64,000 nucleotides of DNA from assembly GCA_963662175.1 (NCBI GenBank), contig OY759215.1, positions 54,081,213 through 54,145,212 of the forward strand. Reading direction: 5' to 3'. Position 1 is the first letter of the stretch. Each line of letters starts with the position of its first letter. The stretch is from Aradus depressus. Lineage: Eukaryota > Arthropoda > Insecta > Hemiptera > Aradidae. The position numbers and the translations under genes were made by a program. The notes beneath the pieces are model-generated. The model was not told the DNA's origin. It ran no database searches and saw only the letters and a list, made by a program, of their open reading frames with translations. Shown one piece after another: positions 36,121-48,515 of this stretch.

Positions 36121-36198
36121 TTAATTTGATCCTGAATGTGCCAGTGGCAAGTAAATGGCATTACTATGATAGCAGCTCGATAAAACTATCCTATGTAT

Positions 36199-36731
36199 CA
36201 TATGTGGGCAACAACCGGCCCGCTGTAAAATTTGGTCCGGCCCGCGAGACATTTTGAAAAACCCAATTAAAAAAAAAAATAATATTACACTAGTTACTCA
36301 CACTCACTCCAAATTAGGAAGATCGAGTAGGATGGGGTTTGTCGCTTGCTCCTGCGGAATCAAGTGAGCGAGCAAGGCGAGTGAGGAAAAATTCACGTCA
36401 TCGCGTGTCAATGGAATAGTTTCCCAAATTCAAGCTCAAGTGTCTCATTGATTTCGGTGTCGCTACTTAACTTTCGTAGTTTGTAATAATTCCAAATTTC
36501 ACGATTTAATTATAATATTGTACCTATTTTTTTTTCATTTCATTTTGTTATTTTAGTAAATTGTATTATAATATAATTGTCTTATTATTTCATGTCTGAT
36601 ATCTATCACTAAAAATTATGAACACTACTTTAAAGTCCGACGTTATTTTATTTTGAACCATCTACGCGGCCCGCGAACGTATTTGCACACTAAAGTTTGG
36701 CCCGCAACATGTCAAAGGTTGCCCATACATG
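36199..36731. mobile_element. non-autonomous hAT-like MITE
   Basis: The ends CATATGTGGGCAAC and GTTGCCCATACATG are inverted copies, with subterminal GGCCCGC repeats. Flanks CTATGTAT (36191-36198) and CTATATAT (36732-36739) match at 7 of 8 bases. No transposase. Confidence 0.75.
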
Positions 36732-37219
36732 CTATATATAGTTGATGATAGCTCATGAAATTAATAAAATTCACTATATCTATAAATCTCGATCAATAAA
36801 TATCACATGTAGATCTATATATCACATATAAGTAAATAAAAGTAACTAAAAATTCTGGTTTTATTCCCTACTTGCTAATATTTTTAATTCTCCAGCTGTT
36901 CGTAACTATAAAGCAAAATACTCTTAATACTTTTATAACAAAATCAGACACTTTTTCGAGAGCGAATAAGTGGAACATGTCTAGGAGTCAGCGGAGTTTA
37001 TTCGCTATTGATTACAGAATTATTCCCTAGTGAGTAAAAGAACGCGAGAGCGCACTTGCCAGAAGCCAAAACCAGCTTGTGAAAGGCACCCTTAAGGCAA
37101 AAAAAAAAATGCAATATATCTAAGAAATATGAAGAGTACCTTCGAATTTTTTGAGGATAATTCTATTGAAATCCAGCCCTATGATGTCCCATTCATTAAT
37201 CGTTCGTATGTTCTGAACA

Positions 37220-37690
37220 ACAAAAAATTCGCCCGAGAATCATCGTTAATATACCTCCCCAGCACAAATTAATCGATTAAGTTTTCGCTCTCCCTCTAAA
37301 ACAGATCGACCCCCATTCGACCGATACCGCTGAAATTTGATATCAGTACTATGCGGTTTTAAATTTACATATGAAATTTCGTGTCAATGCATTGAGTACA
37401 ACGACAGTAAGCCCCCCTTCCCTCTGACTGATCTGGCTGAAAATGAATATATGTCATCCTTATGGGGTTCCGGATACACATAAATAACATTTCATGTCTG
37501 GATACACGTATAACATTTCGATACATTCATTCTTTAGGGAAATATCGTGTTCACACACAGAATTTTTTTTTTTCATTTTTGGAATCAGGGGTCGGAAAAC
37601 ATGATTCTGTTGAAAACTCAGAATCGAATTTCTGACCGATTTCATAACTTCCCCTATATTTCGTATAGCTGGGTGAATATAAATAGGAAA
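37220..37690 (+). repeat. family A copy
   Basis: CACAAATTAATCGATTAAG start; intact right end CTATATTTCGTATAGCTGGG near 37655-37675. Confidence 0.7.
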
Positions 37691-37923
37691 ATAATCGTGC
37701 TCCCTCAAAATATGAATAAAAAATCATGTTTCATAGAAATAATAATGAAACAAACTAGATGAAAAATTCAACTTTTATAGAAGGGAACGCATAGAGACGT
37801 TATCATAAACAGAATTTGATTTATACAGGCAGAGTATGTTAGTACTTTCGGTAATAAGTTGAGTCAAAAAATAATTTCAAATGCGCATTTTATGGCGTAG
37901 GTAGAAGACATAGTTATATAAAT

Positions 37924-38722
37924 TGTGATAATAACTTGTTTGCTACCACATTTCCTGTAGAAATTTGATCTCTTTTGTTTATTTAAATTTTGATTTCTAC
38001 AGTAGTTTGCCGAAAATTGCCCTAAAAAAATATTATCAATAATTTAAGACGTGCAATTTTTAAGAAAGTACACGTATACAACGAAAAAAATTCAATTAAA
38101 CAAACTTTACACTTGGATTCACAAAGAGATACCAATTTTTAATAATTTTAAATAATATTAATTTCTAATCCAAAGGTTTTTCAAATGATACTACTACTGG
38201 GCCAACAGGGAAGATGAATAGAATAGAATTTGAAGAGGACAAATATTTGGGTTATTATCTATATTTACATATTTAAATTTAAAAAAAACTTATTTGAACA
38301 AACAAAACAAAAATTTACAATGGCACAAAAACATTAAATTAATACTTAAAAAACTATTTCTTTTTTTATTTGGGCATATTGAAAAATATATATTATTAAT
38401 TGTACCTTCTCGACGCCTCTACCACAAAAACCAGACCCCGTCAACTCTTCACACTTTAATTCCACCCCAGTCAACTTTCATCTAATTGTTCAACTTCATT
38501 TTTATTTAAAACATATCAAACCACATGCACCGTTTAAGAGCTAGCTCACGACTCCATTACATTTTAACACTATTTTTACAGCTGTTTTATATGTTTTCTT
38601 GTTTTGTTTTCTTAAACACCTTGATATATATCTAATATATATATGATATTAGATTATAATAAAAAAAATTACCTCTTTCATTAAAATATTCATTAAAAAA
38701 ATGTTCCGTAGTGTACATCACA
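37924..38722 (-). repeat. LTR (3' LTR in element orientation)
   Basis: 799 bp with TGTGAT/ATCACA ends. Its minus strand carries AATAAA at 37978-37983, near the end of the LTR, fitting an R/U5 arrangement. A 63-residue ORF (38294-38485) occurs identically in both LTRs and is probably not a gene. Confidence 0.9.
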
Positions 38723-40843
38723 TTTGCCTTTTCCTTCTTTTTAAAAAAAAAAGTTTGTTCACAAAATTTTTTTTTTTTTTTTTTTTATATAAGTTCTTTC
38801 AGATTTAATTTCTTCCAATACACAGGTTGATTTAGCTTCTTCCTCGAATCCACATGATAAGCTTCCTCCTTCAATACACAGATGGATTAACGTCTTCCTC
38901 CAATACACAGGTAGGCTCCTCCTCGAACGCACATGTTGGCTGGCTCCTTGATGTCTTCAACTCATTGATCAACGATGTATCGAAGTCTCTCTCTCACTTA
39001 CACTCACTGATTTATTTTTTTATATGCCCAATTCGACGCTCTTTTTATACATATATGCCCATTTTTTTATTTTTTTTTATTACTATTTACAATTATTAAA
39101 CTTATATATATACGTACCTAATTTCTAATAAACAAAAACAAATATTAATCTAAAAATTTACAATTAATCCTTAACCTAAAGAAAATGTTAACTTAAATTT
39201 ATAAAAATAATTGAAAAAAAAAAAATATAATACTAAATTTTTACATATTTACAGGATCAGTCATAGTCATGAAATCAAGTTTGGAAATAATCAAGTTGCA
39301 TATAGATTTAAGAAATTGCCAATTAATTTTACTTTCCGCCTTTACCATCAATATACAATTGTATGTATTAGAAATAATTATTTAAAAAGATTTTATATAA
39401 AAAAAAATTTACTTGAAATAAAAATTAAATAAATCTTTCGGTTTTACTTCATCACACTTCCAAAATATATCATAGCAATGAAAATTAGGCCTCACGCCGG
39501 GTAATAAGGAATACAAATTTAATTTATTTAATATATATAGTACTTGTCTATTGAGGTATTAAATTCTTTGAGACGTCCTTCATACTTCCTAACTAAAAAA
39601 AAATGTATCTCACATATATTTTTACTTCAACTTCCTTCTCTACTAATAACTCCCTAATAATAATAACTTCATCGTCAACGTAGCAAAAATACGGTTCCTC
39701 CTATCTCAGGTAGGCAACCAACACTACATCATAAATCTCCTATATATCGCTAGTTCTTTCTAGTCGACATACAAAAATCATCTTCCACGCAGAAAAAAAA
39801 TATATATCTCCAATATATCGCTAGTTCTTTCTAGTCGACACAAAAAAAAATCATCTCCCACAGATCAAAAAAATATATATCTCTAATTAATCACTAGCTC
39901 TTACTAGAATTAAAAATAATATCTCCCAAAACAAATCAATATAATCCCGACGTCTAAAAGAATGTCATCAGCAATTGAATTCAAAACTTCTCTATTAACT
40001 TCTCTAATTAATATACCCTTTGTTTGTTCCTATTCCTAAAGTTATATAATGTGCTCCTACAACTCTTCTCATTCTCATCTACTCTCTCTATTAAACGAAT
40101 TTACGTAGAAAAAACATGTTACTCAAATAATAAATGAACTTGCCTAAATAATAGAATTTATAATAACAAAAATTTACTAACCTATGCATACATACAATTT
40201 ATATAATATATTATCCTTTCAAGGCTTCTATACATTTTCGTTCGTCTTTCTAATTTATAATATTATTATGATTTAGTCACGTCCGGTATCCTAGCTGAAC
40301 AGTTCCGAAACAGAAAATCTGTCCCCTTGACTCGGCCTCAGGAAGTTCGTCATGTCTCCAAAGAGATCTAGGCATCTCTCAGCCTGCTGATTATCTTTCT
40401 AACATTTTGTAATAAAAAATATAATAAAAAAAAAATCTATCTTCTTCCATATTATGTTCGTTCAAAATCAGCTGTATATATATATGTTTTAATTTTCAAT
40501 AATCATTATTAATAAGTAACTTCTAAATAAAGAACTTTCACATATTACATTTGGGTGACTAATCCTTAAATATAATTCTCAGATAATTTTATACTGATCC
40601 TAACATATAATCTAATCCTAAAAAAAAATATAATTCCTAATTAATTTAAACGCAGAACTATACCAAAATTCATTCATACTCTTCATGTACCAAAATTCTC
40701 TCATTCAAAAAATAAATTTATCATCCATACTATTATATTAGTCTATGGTCACTTCGTCATATTTTAAATTAATCCTAATTCTGTCATGTTAGTCTGTCAG
40801 TCATTTCCTCAAACTCATCCGAGTTGCAAAAAAAATAGGTTCA
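38723..40843. other. non-coding internal half of the LTR element
   Basis: Very AT-rich. It holds short repeats of CTCCAATACACAG (38805-38945) and the ~70-bp repeat, but no open frame resembling pol on either strand. Confidence 0.6.
39735..39935. repeat. tandem repeat of ~70 bp inside the LTR element
   Basis: Three copies of a unit with CGCTAGTTCTTTCTAGTCGACA, split here as CGCTAGTTCTTTC plus TAGTCGACA, at about 39743, 39813 and (diverged) 39886. It lies in the non-coding half where pol would be expected. Confidence 0.7.
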
Positions 40844-41965
40844 CTATAAAAAGGTGGCTAATGCAATTATATTGCAAAGCCCAAATTTAATTTTTATCTT
40901 TTTCCGGATGCCCCGGCGAATTATGTCTTTAAAAATCCCCTCCCCCTTCTCTAAATATTCATTCAGTGTTAATTTTCTCCTTAATACCTGTTTAAATTCT
41001 CTTACTCCTTTTTTAAAATTGTTCTTATGTATTTTATTAACCTCCTTTCTATTTCCAGTTTGTCTGTAAGTTTTAACTATATTTTCTTTAAAATTAAAAT
41101 TTGGCTTTTGTTTGTTGTCCTCAGTCTGTTCGTTTGTTTTGTCTAATAACATCCAAATGTTCCTTTCACTCTGTCCATCCACATCAACATTCATCCTATT
41201 TTCTTGAATTTCACTTAATACTAATTTTTCTACATTTTGACCCTCTTCCTCCACCTCTTTCTCTAAAATTTGGGTCTGTTCCTCCCCACTGTTATTCTCT
41301 GTTCCTTCTACCTCATCAACTTGTGACTGACTGTCAATAATAAGAACCTCTTTTTCTACTTCAGAATTCCCTTCATCCAACTTGTTAATTTTTTGAATAA
41401 AGTGCTTTTCTAAGTTTTCTCCTGCTTTATTTATCCTACTTTCAACTCTTTCATTTTCTATTTGAATTTTCTCTACTTGGTTCATCAAATTGTCCACCTT
41501 TTCATTTAATTTAACTTCTAAATTTTTAATGTCGCCTCTTAAATTTCCCATTTCTCCCCTTAAATTTCCCATTTCTCCCTTTAATTCTTTTCCCTGTTCT
41601 TCTATTTTTTGATTGATATTCCCCATTTCCCCAGTTAACTTTGTTACAAAATTTCCTAATTTATTACTTTGCTCTTCCATTTTTTGATTCATATCCCCTC
41701 TTAAATTTTTCTCTAGATTTACTAATTTATTACCCTGCTTTTCTATATCCCCTCTTAAATTTGTCTCTAGATTTGTAAATTTCTGGGTTATGAATTCCAT
41801 AAATCTATCTAGCTTATCTGATTTCTCCTCACCTGTACCCTCCGTGGACTCCATTGCGGCTGGAGTCTCCCTTCCTGTATCTTCCGATACTTCCATATCC
41901 GAACTCGACCCTTCCTCTCTACTTTCCTCCTCCAATCTCTTCGCCTCTCCTCTGGTAATTGGCAT
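40844..41965 (-). CDS. gag-like coiled-coil protein of the LTR element
   Basis: This 373-residue ORF is the only substantial one between the LTRs, in the element's sense orientation, about 250 bp after its 5' LTR. The start is the first ATG (MPITRGEAKRL). Residues 1-50 are charged, rich in Glu and Ser. Residues about 50-200 form a long heptad-patterned coiled coil with internally repeated GDIEKQGNKL- and GEMGNLRG-like units. Residues 200-265 are very acidic, and about 290-363 strongly basic (KIHKNNFKKGVREFKQVLRRK), a plausible nucleic-acid-binding end. There is no CCHC zinc knuckle, protease or polymerase motif. Known: many insect Gypsy-type elements begin with such a basic/coiled-coil Gag. 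Calling this Gag is inference from position and composition. The lack of frame breaks agrees with recent activity. Confidence 0.7.
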   Translation of the reverse strand: MPITRGEAKRLEEESREEGSSSDMEVSEDTGRETPAAMESTEGTGEEKSDKLDRFMEFITQKFTNLETNLRGDIEKQGNKLVNLEKNLRGDMNQKMEEQSNKLGNFVTKLTGEMGNINQKIEEQGKELKGEMGNLRGEMGNLRGDIKNLEVKLNEKVDNLMNQVEKIQIENERVESRINKAGENLEKHFIQKINKLDEGNSEVEKEVLIIDSQSQVDEVEGTENNSGEEQTQILEKEVEEEGQNVEKLVLSEIQENRMNVDVDGQSERNIWMLLDKTNEQTEDNKQKPNFNFKENIVKTYRQTGNRKEVNKIHKNNFKKGVREFKQVLRRKLTLNEYLEKGEGIFKDIIRRGIRKKIKIKFGLCNIIALATFL

Positions 41966-42220
41966 TTTCTTACTTTATTAAATATATTAATACTAAACAA
42001 AAACAATGTTAAAATAGTAACCTTCTTTTGAAGTTTAAAAAAAAAAATATTATTTCTCAAAATTAAATGTAACCCTTATTTGTCTCTATTCTATCCTTTT
42101 CATCTTTTTCAACCTGTTTCCCTACTTTAATTAATATAAAAAAATTCTCCCATCAAGGTTTTGCCAAAATATGATGGGGCTTTGTGGCGAAAATCGTCCA
42201 CACAAGGGATATGCCAAAAA

Positions 42221-43019
42221 TGTGATAATAACTTGTTTGCTACCACATTTCCTGTAGAAATTTGATCTCTTTTGTTTATTTAAATTTTGATTTCTACAGT
42301 AGTTTGCCGAAAATTGCCCTAAAAAAATATTATCAATAATTTAAGACGTGCAATTTTTAAGAAAGTACACGTATACAACGAAAAAAATTCAATTAAACAA
42401 ACTTTACACTTGGATTCACAAAGAGATACCAATTTTTAATAATTTTAAATAATATTAATTTCTAATCCAAAGGTTTTTCAAATGATACTACTACTGGGCC
42501 AACAGGGAAGATGAATAGAATAGAATTTGAAGAGGACAAATATTTGGGTTATTATCTATATTTACATATTTAAATTTAAAAAAAACTTATTTGAACAAAC
42601 AAAACAAAAATTTACAATGGCACAAAAACATTAAATTAATACTTAAAAAACTATTTCTTTTTTTATTTGGGCATATTGAAAAATATATATTATTAATTGT
42701 ACCTTCTCGACGCCTCTACCACAAAAACCAGACCCCGTCAACTCTTCACACTTTAATTCCACCCCAGTCAACTTTCATCTAATTGTTCAACTTCATTTTT
42801 ATTTAAAACATATCAAACCACATGCACCGTTTAAGAGCTAGCTCACGACTCCATTACATTTTAACACTATTTTTACAGCTGTTTTATATGTTTTCTTGTT
42901 TTGTTTTCTTAAACACCTTGATATATATCTAATATATATATGATATTAGATTATAATAAAAAAAATTACCTCTTTCATTAAAATATTCATTAAAAAAATG
43001 TTCCGTAGTGTACATCACA
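42221..43019 (-). repeat. LTR (5' LTR in element orientation)
   Basis: 799 bp, matching 37924-38722 throughout as far as I can read, including the 63-residue chance ORF. Equal length and no visible substitution point to a very recent insertion. Confidence 0.9.
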
Positions 43020-43023
43020 AAAT

Positions 43024-44376
43024 ATTTAAGTATGCACCTACATCTATTATTTGGGTCGACCCACAAAATAACAAAATTATGGTCATTATATAGGTCAAAC
43101 CTATATTTTTTTTCGGAAAATAAATATAAATGACCTGCCTGTATCTACATAGACCTATATTAAATATTAAAACAGTTAGCTATTTCCAGGGCTTCACCGA
43201 ATTGATTTCCATATTTTGTTTTTAAAACGATAGATCTTGAGCAATATATTTGCAATTAAGTTCGAAGAATCTAGCCTCTGACCATCTGTTATCCAAAAAC
43301 AGGAGGTTTATATTGGATTTTTTTTCAAGTCAAGGGCTTCAACCAAAATTCATGCTTTTAAAAATATTTATTTTTATTCCATGTAATAGTAAAGATCAGA
43401 GTGTAAAGTATCTGGGGGTAGTTAGCCCCGACTGGAAAAGTACACTCCAGGAACATATAAAATTTCAACCCTTCCGTGTTTACAGCAATTTTAATTTAAT
43501 ATCATTGAAGCATTTAAAATATACCTGAATGAAAAAGATTCATAAAGTATAAATATTTTACAGTCATCCACAATATTACAATTACCCGTTCTACAACTCA
43601 TCTTTCACATTACATCCCCAGGATCTTCATGGTTATCTGCACCTCTCCCCCCATTCTTTGAGGGCGTATAATTACGCCATATATAATCAACAATCTTTTT
43701 GAAAAAACTGATTATTATAAAATTAAATGAAATTTGGCAATAGATATATTCTTTCGGATGAATCCTAGCCAATTTGCAAAACCGGAGAACCTGTGCTGCT
43801 TCACTAAGAAGACTGACGGGAGTTTCCATTTTTTCTTCTTTCATAGAAATCTGTGATAGAATACAGCTGAATCAAAAATTTGAAAAATAGCATGAAGCAT
43901 AAAATTTGTACTTTTAACGTAGTTTTACTATTAAAATTTGATCCTAGCTATGATAAATAGGCGGGATGGCGTTACATTTTAATGTACGAATTTATTGTAA
44001 AATATAATCGCCATAACAGAGGTATAGCAAGTACAGATCATATGAGAAATATATAAGGAGGCCGGTATGGGCGCATCATTTGTTATGTTGAAGTAATAGA
44101 CCGGTGAAGGCGAAGTATAGATTGATGGAGGGCTTATAAGCTAATTTCAAAAGTTCAACAACTTGCCTGGCTGGAACGAGATGTTGCGGATGTAGCGAGA
44201 TAGTTGGGAATAGTAGCGGACACAGACAGGATCTAGAACGACACGAAGGAAAGCCGAAGAACGACTGAACCATGGGGTCGGCCGGGAGTCAGTGCTTCCC
44301 CCACTTCCACTAGAGGAAGGGGACCAGGCCGGATAGGGGTTGTTCTGGAGCAGGACGCCTTTGAAGGGCGCCTATT
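43024..44376. other. no gene recognised
   Basis: AT-rich up to about 44040, then a GC-richer 300 bp with no long frame up to the hAT duplication. Confidence 0.35.
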
Positions 44377-44384
44377 AAACCAAT

Positions 44385-45173
44385 CAGTGCCGGATTAAGC
44401 CAGCGAGGGGCCTGTAGCAAATTCTGTCGAGGGGCCTGTAGCAAATTCTGTCAAGAGGCCCTTGGTTTGCTTTAGGTTCTCAAGTTTAGGGTATTAAGTA
44501 AAACAAAACTGTTACAAATAAACTTTTCTGGATTTAATATGGGCAAATTTAGAGATAACACTTTCAATATCGATTTCTTTAAGCAAATCATGCTCTATAT
44601 TTATCAAAGTGAGATGATTAAGACGTTCTTGGCCCATCGTGCTCCTTAACTCATTTTTAATACGTTTTAATGTTGAAAAAGAACTTTCGCCACTGCAGTT
44701 AGTGATCATGAGAGACAAGTAAATGCGCAAGGCAATTTCTACGATTCTAAAGGATTATTTAATAAAAGTTTATAAAATTGCAGTTCCAGAGGCAATTTTC
44801 AAAAGGTATCTGCTCAAGAGTATTACAAAAAATTTTAAAAAATAAATAAGCTAAAAAAATGTATTTATCGGGAGTTGTAATGTTTCCAACACCATAAACA
44901 TTAGGACATTAACGTTAAAAAGTTAGTAAAATACTTATTTTTACATGAACGTGTTAATTGATAGACTTAAAAATGTATCAAATCTGTTAATTAATTAATT
45001 TCCTATCTAATAGATATATTTTTATGCCATATAAATGTAAATGATTAATTTCAGATAAGATTTAACGTGAAGAAATTGAGTTTTAGATTTTCAGGTGGGA
45101 GTAAAGCATAGCCTAAGCGCTTCGCGGGGCCCGTAGCATTTGCTACTCTTGCTACGTGGCTAATCCGGCACAG
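44385..45173 (-). mobile_element. hAT transposon, internally deleted, with transposase remnant
   Basis: The ends are CAGTGCCGGATTA and its near-inverse TAATCCGGCACAG, flanked by a perfect 8-bp duplication AAACCAAT (44377-44384 and 45174-45181). A 27-bp stretch (GGGGCCTGTAGCAAATTCTG...) is duplicated just inside the left end. The 789-bp body retains only the transposase C-terminus. Confidence 0.9.
44512..44730 (-). pseudogene. hAT transposase C-terminal dimerisation (hATC) fragment
   Basis: About 70 residues with the hATC signature: SGESSFSTLKRIKNELRSTM, then RLNHLTLINIEHDL. This matches the dimerisation region of ZMYM1-like hAT transposases. The DDE catalytic domain and zinc finger are absent, so it cannot act alone. 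It is the natural C-terminus, since a stop follows. Confidence 0.85.
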
Positions 45174-45239
45174 AAACCAATGGCAATGAACCAGGGGCGT
45201 AGCTACCGCTGTAGCTGTTGTAACAATGTTACAGGCCCC

Positions 45240-45490
45240 CCGAGCTAGAGTTGTCCTTATGGGATTTTGAATTTACATATGAAATTTTGTGTGGATATAT
45301 TCATTACAATGGCACTTATTAGAGTTTTTGAGTTAAGCCTCCCCCCTTAATTCCCCCCTCCCTTTCGGCCGATTTGTGTGAAAATCTATATGGGTTGTCC
45401 TTATGGGGTTTTGGTCACACGTATAAAATTATATGTATTATATACTATTAGATAACTTCCCCTATACTTCATTTAGGTGGGGGAGTAAAA
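45240..45490 (+). repeat. family A fragment, right half
   Basis: Two modules, then AACTTCCCCTATACTTC. Confidence 0.65.
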
Positions 45491-46415
45491 ACATGCGGCC
45501 ACGTCCCATCCCGATTGTGTAGATATCGAAGGGATATTTGGACGTTCCCTTCCTCCACACACAACAGTATAAATGTGTGTACGCACGCCCCACAAATTGT
45601 TGGTACACTACTGCTCCTTTGAGACAATCTACAGTATTTTTTCTAAGTTTTATCACCAACTCCTTTGAATTAGAGTTTGGGAGGAAGACCACTTCTTTCA
45701 TCATATTTCCGCCTCTTACTCCGTCATTTCAAAAATTAAAAGTGTGTGGTCAGGTTACATAGTGAAGGGTTCCGTAGATGAACATTGCGTTGATTTATTA
45801 ATTAATATACACATTAAGTTATTATATTGTTGTGTTTCTGCCTACGCCACTGCAATTAATCGTGATAATTCAACGATTTCACGTGAAAATTCAACGCTGG
45901 GCATCATAGCTAGTAAGGACAGAACAACGCTGAGCAACACAGCTAGTACGAGTATGTACCGAACAATGGTGAGCAACACAGCTAGTATTTCCAAGCAACA
46001 CTGAACAACAGAGCTAGTATGCGCCGATCAACGGTGAACCCTCAGTTATTAGCGTGACGAGAGATATTTCATGATTAGTACTGCCATTTAAAAGACATAG
46101 AGTTGCATACATTTAAAAAAATAATTGGAAATGAGGTTATGACTGTGTAGTTTCTAACTCTTTCACTAAAGGCTTTTTAGTTGTGAAATCATAAAAAAAA
46201 TTTAGTTATCTTTTCAACATAATCGTTCGTATTACTTTTTACAAATACACGAAATACAATGTATGGGTCTATATATCTCGATTTACTTCGTTTAATATAC
46301 AAAACAATTCAATATAAAAGTTATTCGAAGCATATCTGCAGGTAACGTCTCGCCATGCCGAAAGCACCATCGTGGCTACACCATCATAGCTACATCCTAT
46401 AGCCTGAAAATAGTA
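45491..46415. other. no gene recognised
   Basis: Contains irregular repeats of AACACAGCTAGTA (45938-46020). Confidence 0.4.
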
Positions 46416-46710
46416 TAGTTATTATGGCTCATGACCGGGCTTCAACTACAAGGTCATATCGCCTACTACCACAGCTTTTTCGTCGTTCTGGTGGTTATAC
46501 GCGCGACTCTACTATGGAAGTCCTGAATTTTGGCAACCCAGATTTATTTACCTAAGGTACCTTTAACTTATACTTAACATCGAACAGACTTGGGACCATC
46601 CCTTAACGTCCCATCCAAAGGACGGCGTGCTCAATGTTTTTTTTCACTTTTTAGATAAAAAAAACCTAAGGGTCTCGGCCGGGTTTCGAACCTGCGATCT
46701 TGAGTTCAGT
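46416..46710 (-). mobile_element. SINE, inverted, diverged
   Basis: Tail to B box (GGTTTCGAACC) present; the A-box end is lost. Confidence 0.75.
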
Positions 46711-48459
46711 TAGGAAAACTTTATACAATCGCAAAAAATATAATTTTTTAGCTTAAAATTCCACGAAGTTTAACATTGAATATGATATAAAATCTCGCCC
46801 CACGAAGGAGATATATGCGTTTTGAAGAAAGCGCACGACACATGTTTTTATTAATTACTTCCTGATGTACAATACAAAATTTTGAATTGACTGCACTAAT
46901 TCTTTAGTTTATTTGACATGCTTATTTCGTAGACGCTAAGTAAAGCAGAGAAATCAAGTTAAAATATTACTTTATTGAGAAAAAGATGATCAGGTAGCCC
47001 GAGAGATAAATGTATCGGCCCTTTTGCGCAGCGCCCGAGAGCTCTGCAAAATTACTTTTTTTATGCGGGATGAATAAACGACGTTAGACACAAACGAACC
47101 AAGACGATTTATGACATTTTTTTATAATTATGATTATGATAATGCATGTTTATTTTAAATGTTATGCTTGATATGCGATCTGCGTTGAAGACCAAATGTA
47201 TTATGCGGCCCACATTTGAAAGCCGACAGTATAAAGCGGCCGAGTTCTACTCAACTATTTGTAGCAAATCTTTTTTTTTTTGGGACAATGAAAATTTTCT
47301 TCTCGCCGCTAATAGATTAAAATACTTTTTAAATTTCAAGTTCTTGAGATCCAAACATTAATGAAATTCATTGGAAACTTCGATAACTTACCGGTCTCGG
47401 AAACGGTATCACTTACCCAGCTCCCTCGCGTAAATGGAAAAATCCGGCGTCATTATACACTAATCAGGAATTGATAATTGTAGGATCTATGTTTAATTGT
47501 ATTTATTTCCATTATTATAAAATATTAATAATATTTAGAAGAGAGGACTGGACTCGGCATTGTGGACAGGAAGCTAATTTCTTACCCACTACTAGCCAAA
47601 TTGTGATAAATATTTGATCAATACTAATTATTAGCTACACAATTATGTATATTGTATATTCCCTGAAAGGCTATAACTCTGTTCGCAATAACCTATCTCG
47701 CATCTGACAATACAACTGACCATTGGAAATTGCATAATGAACATTTTTCTGACCAATGACCAATTGTTCGTATTAATCTTTGTAGGATGGTAGACGTCTT
47801 CAACTTTTTTCTCTTAATTTCTTCCCTCTCAGGAGTATATTGAAGAAAGGGCCACGCTCTTTCCTTACTATATTCATATGCGATAAATTGTGAAATTACG
47901 ATCTTCCTTCTTTCAATATGAATCGTATGAAATCTCATGTACATGTAGTCGCAGAAGTTTTCGCAGAATAAGCCAAGAAAGATAAAACAACTTTGTCCTG
48001 AGAGTTTCATTTCCGAAACCCTGGGGTTGAACGAAATTTATTATTTATATCTTTTGCACTCATCGAGCCATTTCAAAACAAAGATCAAAAGGTTTTGTTA
48101 ATAACTCGAAAACCTGATGATTTTACAAGTCAATAATTTTACTTACAAGAAAGTCTAACAATGCCGACGTTTAAGCTTGTCCTTTCACAATAATGAAAAC
48201 AATATTTTAATACCAACCTAAGTTGATATTCACTCAAAAAAAAACTTCCAGAACTCCCTTTTTTCTCTTCTGGTTACTCCCAGTTTTCTCTTGGTCCAGA
48301 AAGCACGCAGAAAATACAGTTGCAACGAGGCTGAAGGGAGAAAAAGGGGATGGATGATAGCTAAGAGCACATGTCTAGGAAAAGAATCCCATTTAATATA
48401 CAAACATTATGGGGGCCTAAATACAAAGCAAATAACTGTTTCATTAAATTTTTTAAGTA
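46711..48459. other. DDX18 downstream region, no confident gene
   Basis: A minus-strand ATG at 47453 with 12 codons before donor GTAAGT (47416) could be a first exon, but no continuation was found. Confidence 0.35.
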
Positions 48460-48465
48460 TTTATT
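48460..48465 (-). promoter_or_regulatory. polyadenylation signal AATAAA of the DDX18 gene
   Basis: A minus-strand AATAAA lies about 50 bp beyond the TGA of exon 11, the expected place for 3' end formation. It supports 48516-48607 as the true last exon. Confidence 0.6.
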
Positions 48466-48515
48466 TACATATTTACAATATATGACACGACACATTCGTA
48501 AAACTACATAAATTA

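Larger units (their letters stand above)
37924..43019 (-). mobile_element. young, polymerase-less LTR retrotransposon, minus orientation
   Basis: Two 799-bp direct repeats (37924-38722, 42221-43019) start TGTGAT and end ATCACA. I saw no difference between them by eye. A 4-bp duplication AAAT flanks the element (37920-37923, 43020-43023). On the minus strand a purine-rich tract borders the downstream LTR (about 38723-38745), and a TTTTTGGCAT stretch follows the upstream LTR as a possible primer site. The only long ORF is the gag-like one at 40844-41965, and I found no protease, reverse transcriptase, RNase H or integrase. Size and duplication length suggest a Gypsy-type or similar element that depends on another copy for its enzymes. 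Confidence 0.88.

Noticed and set aside
38294..38485. 63-residue ORF found in both LTRs
   Set aside because: Its duplication simply reflects the matching LTRs, and it runs antisense to the element.
47417..47453. Possible first exon (12 codons, then GTAAGT) on the minus strand
   Set aside because: No downstream exon could be linked; too short to support alone.
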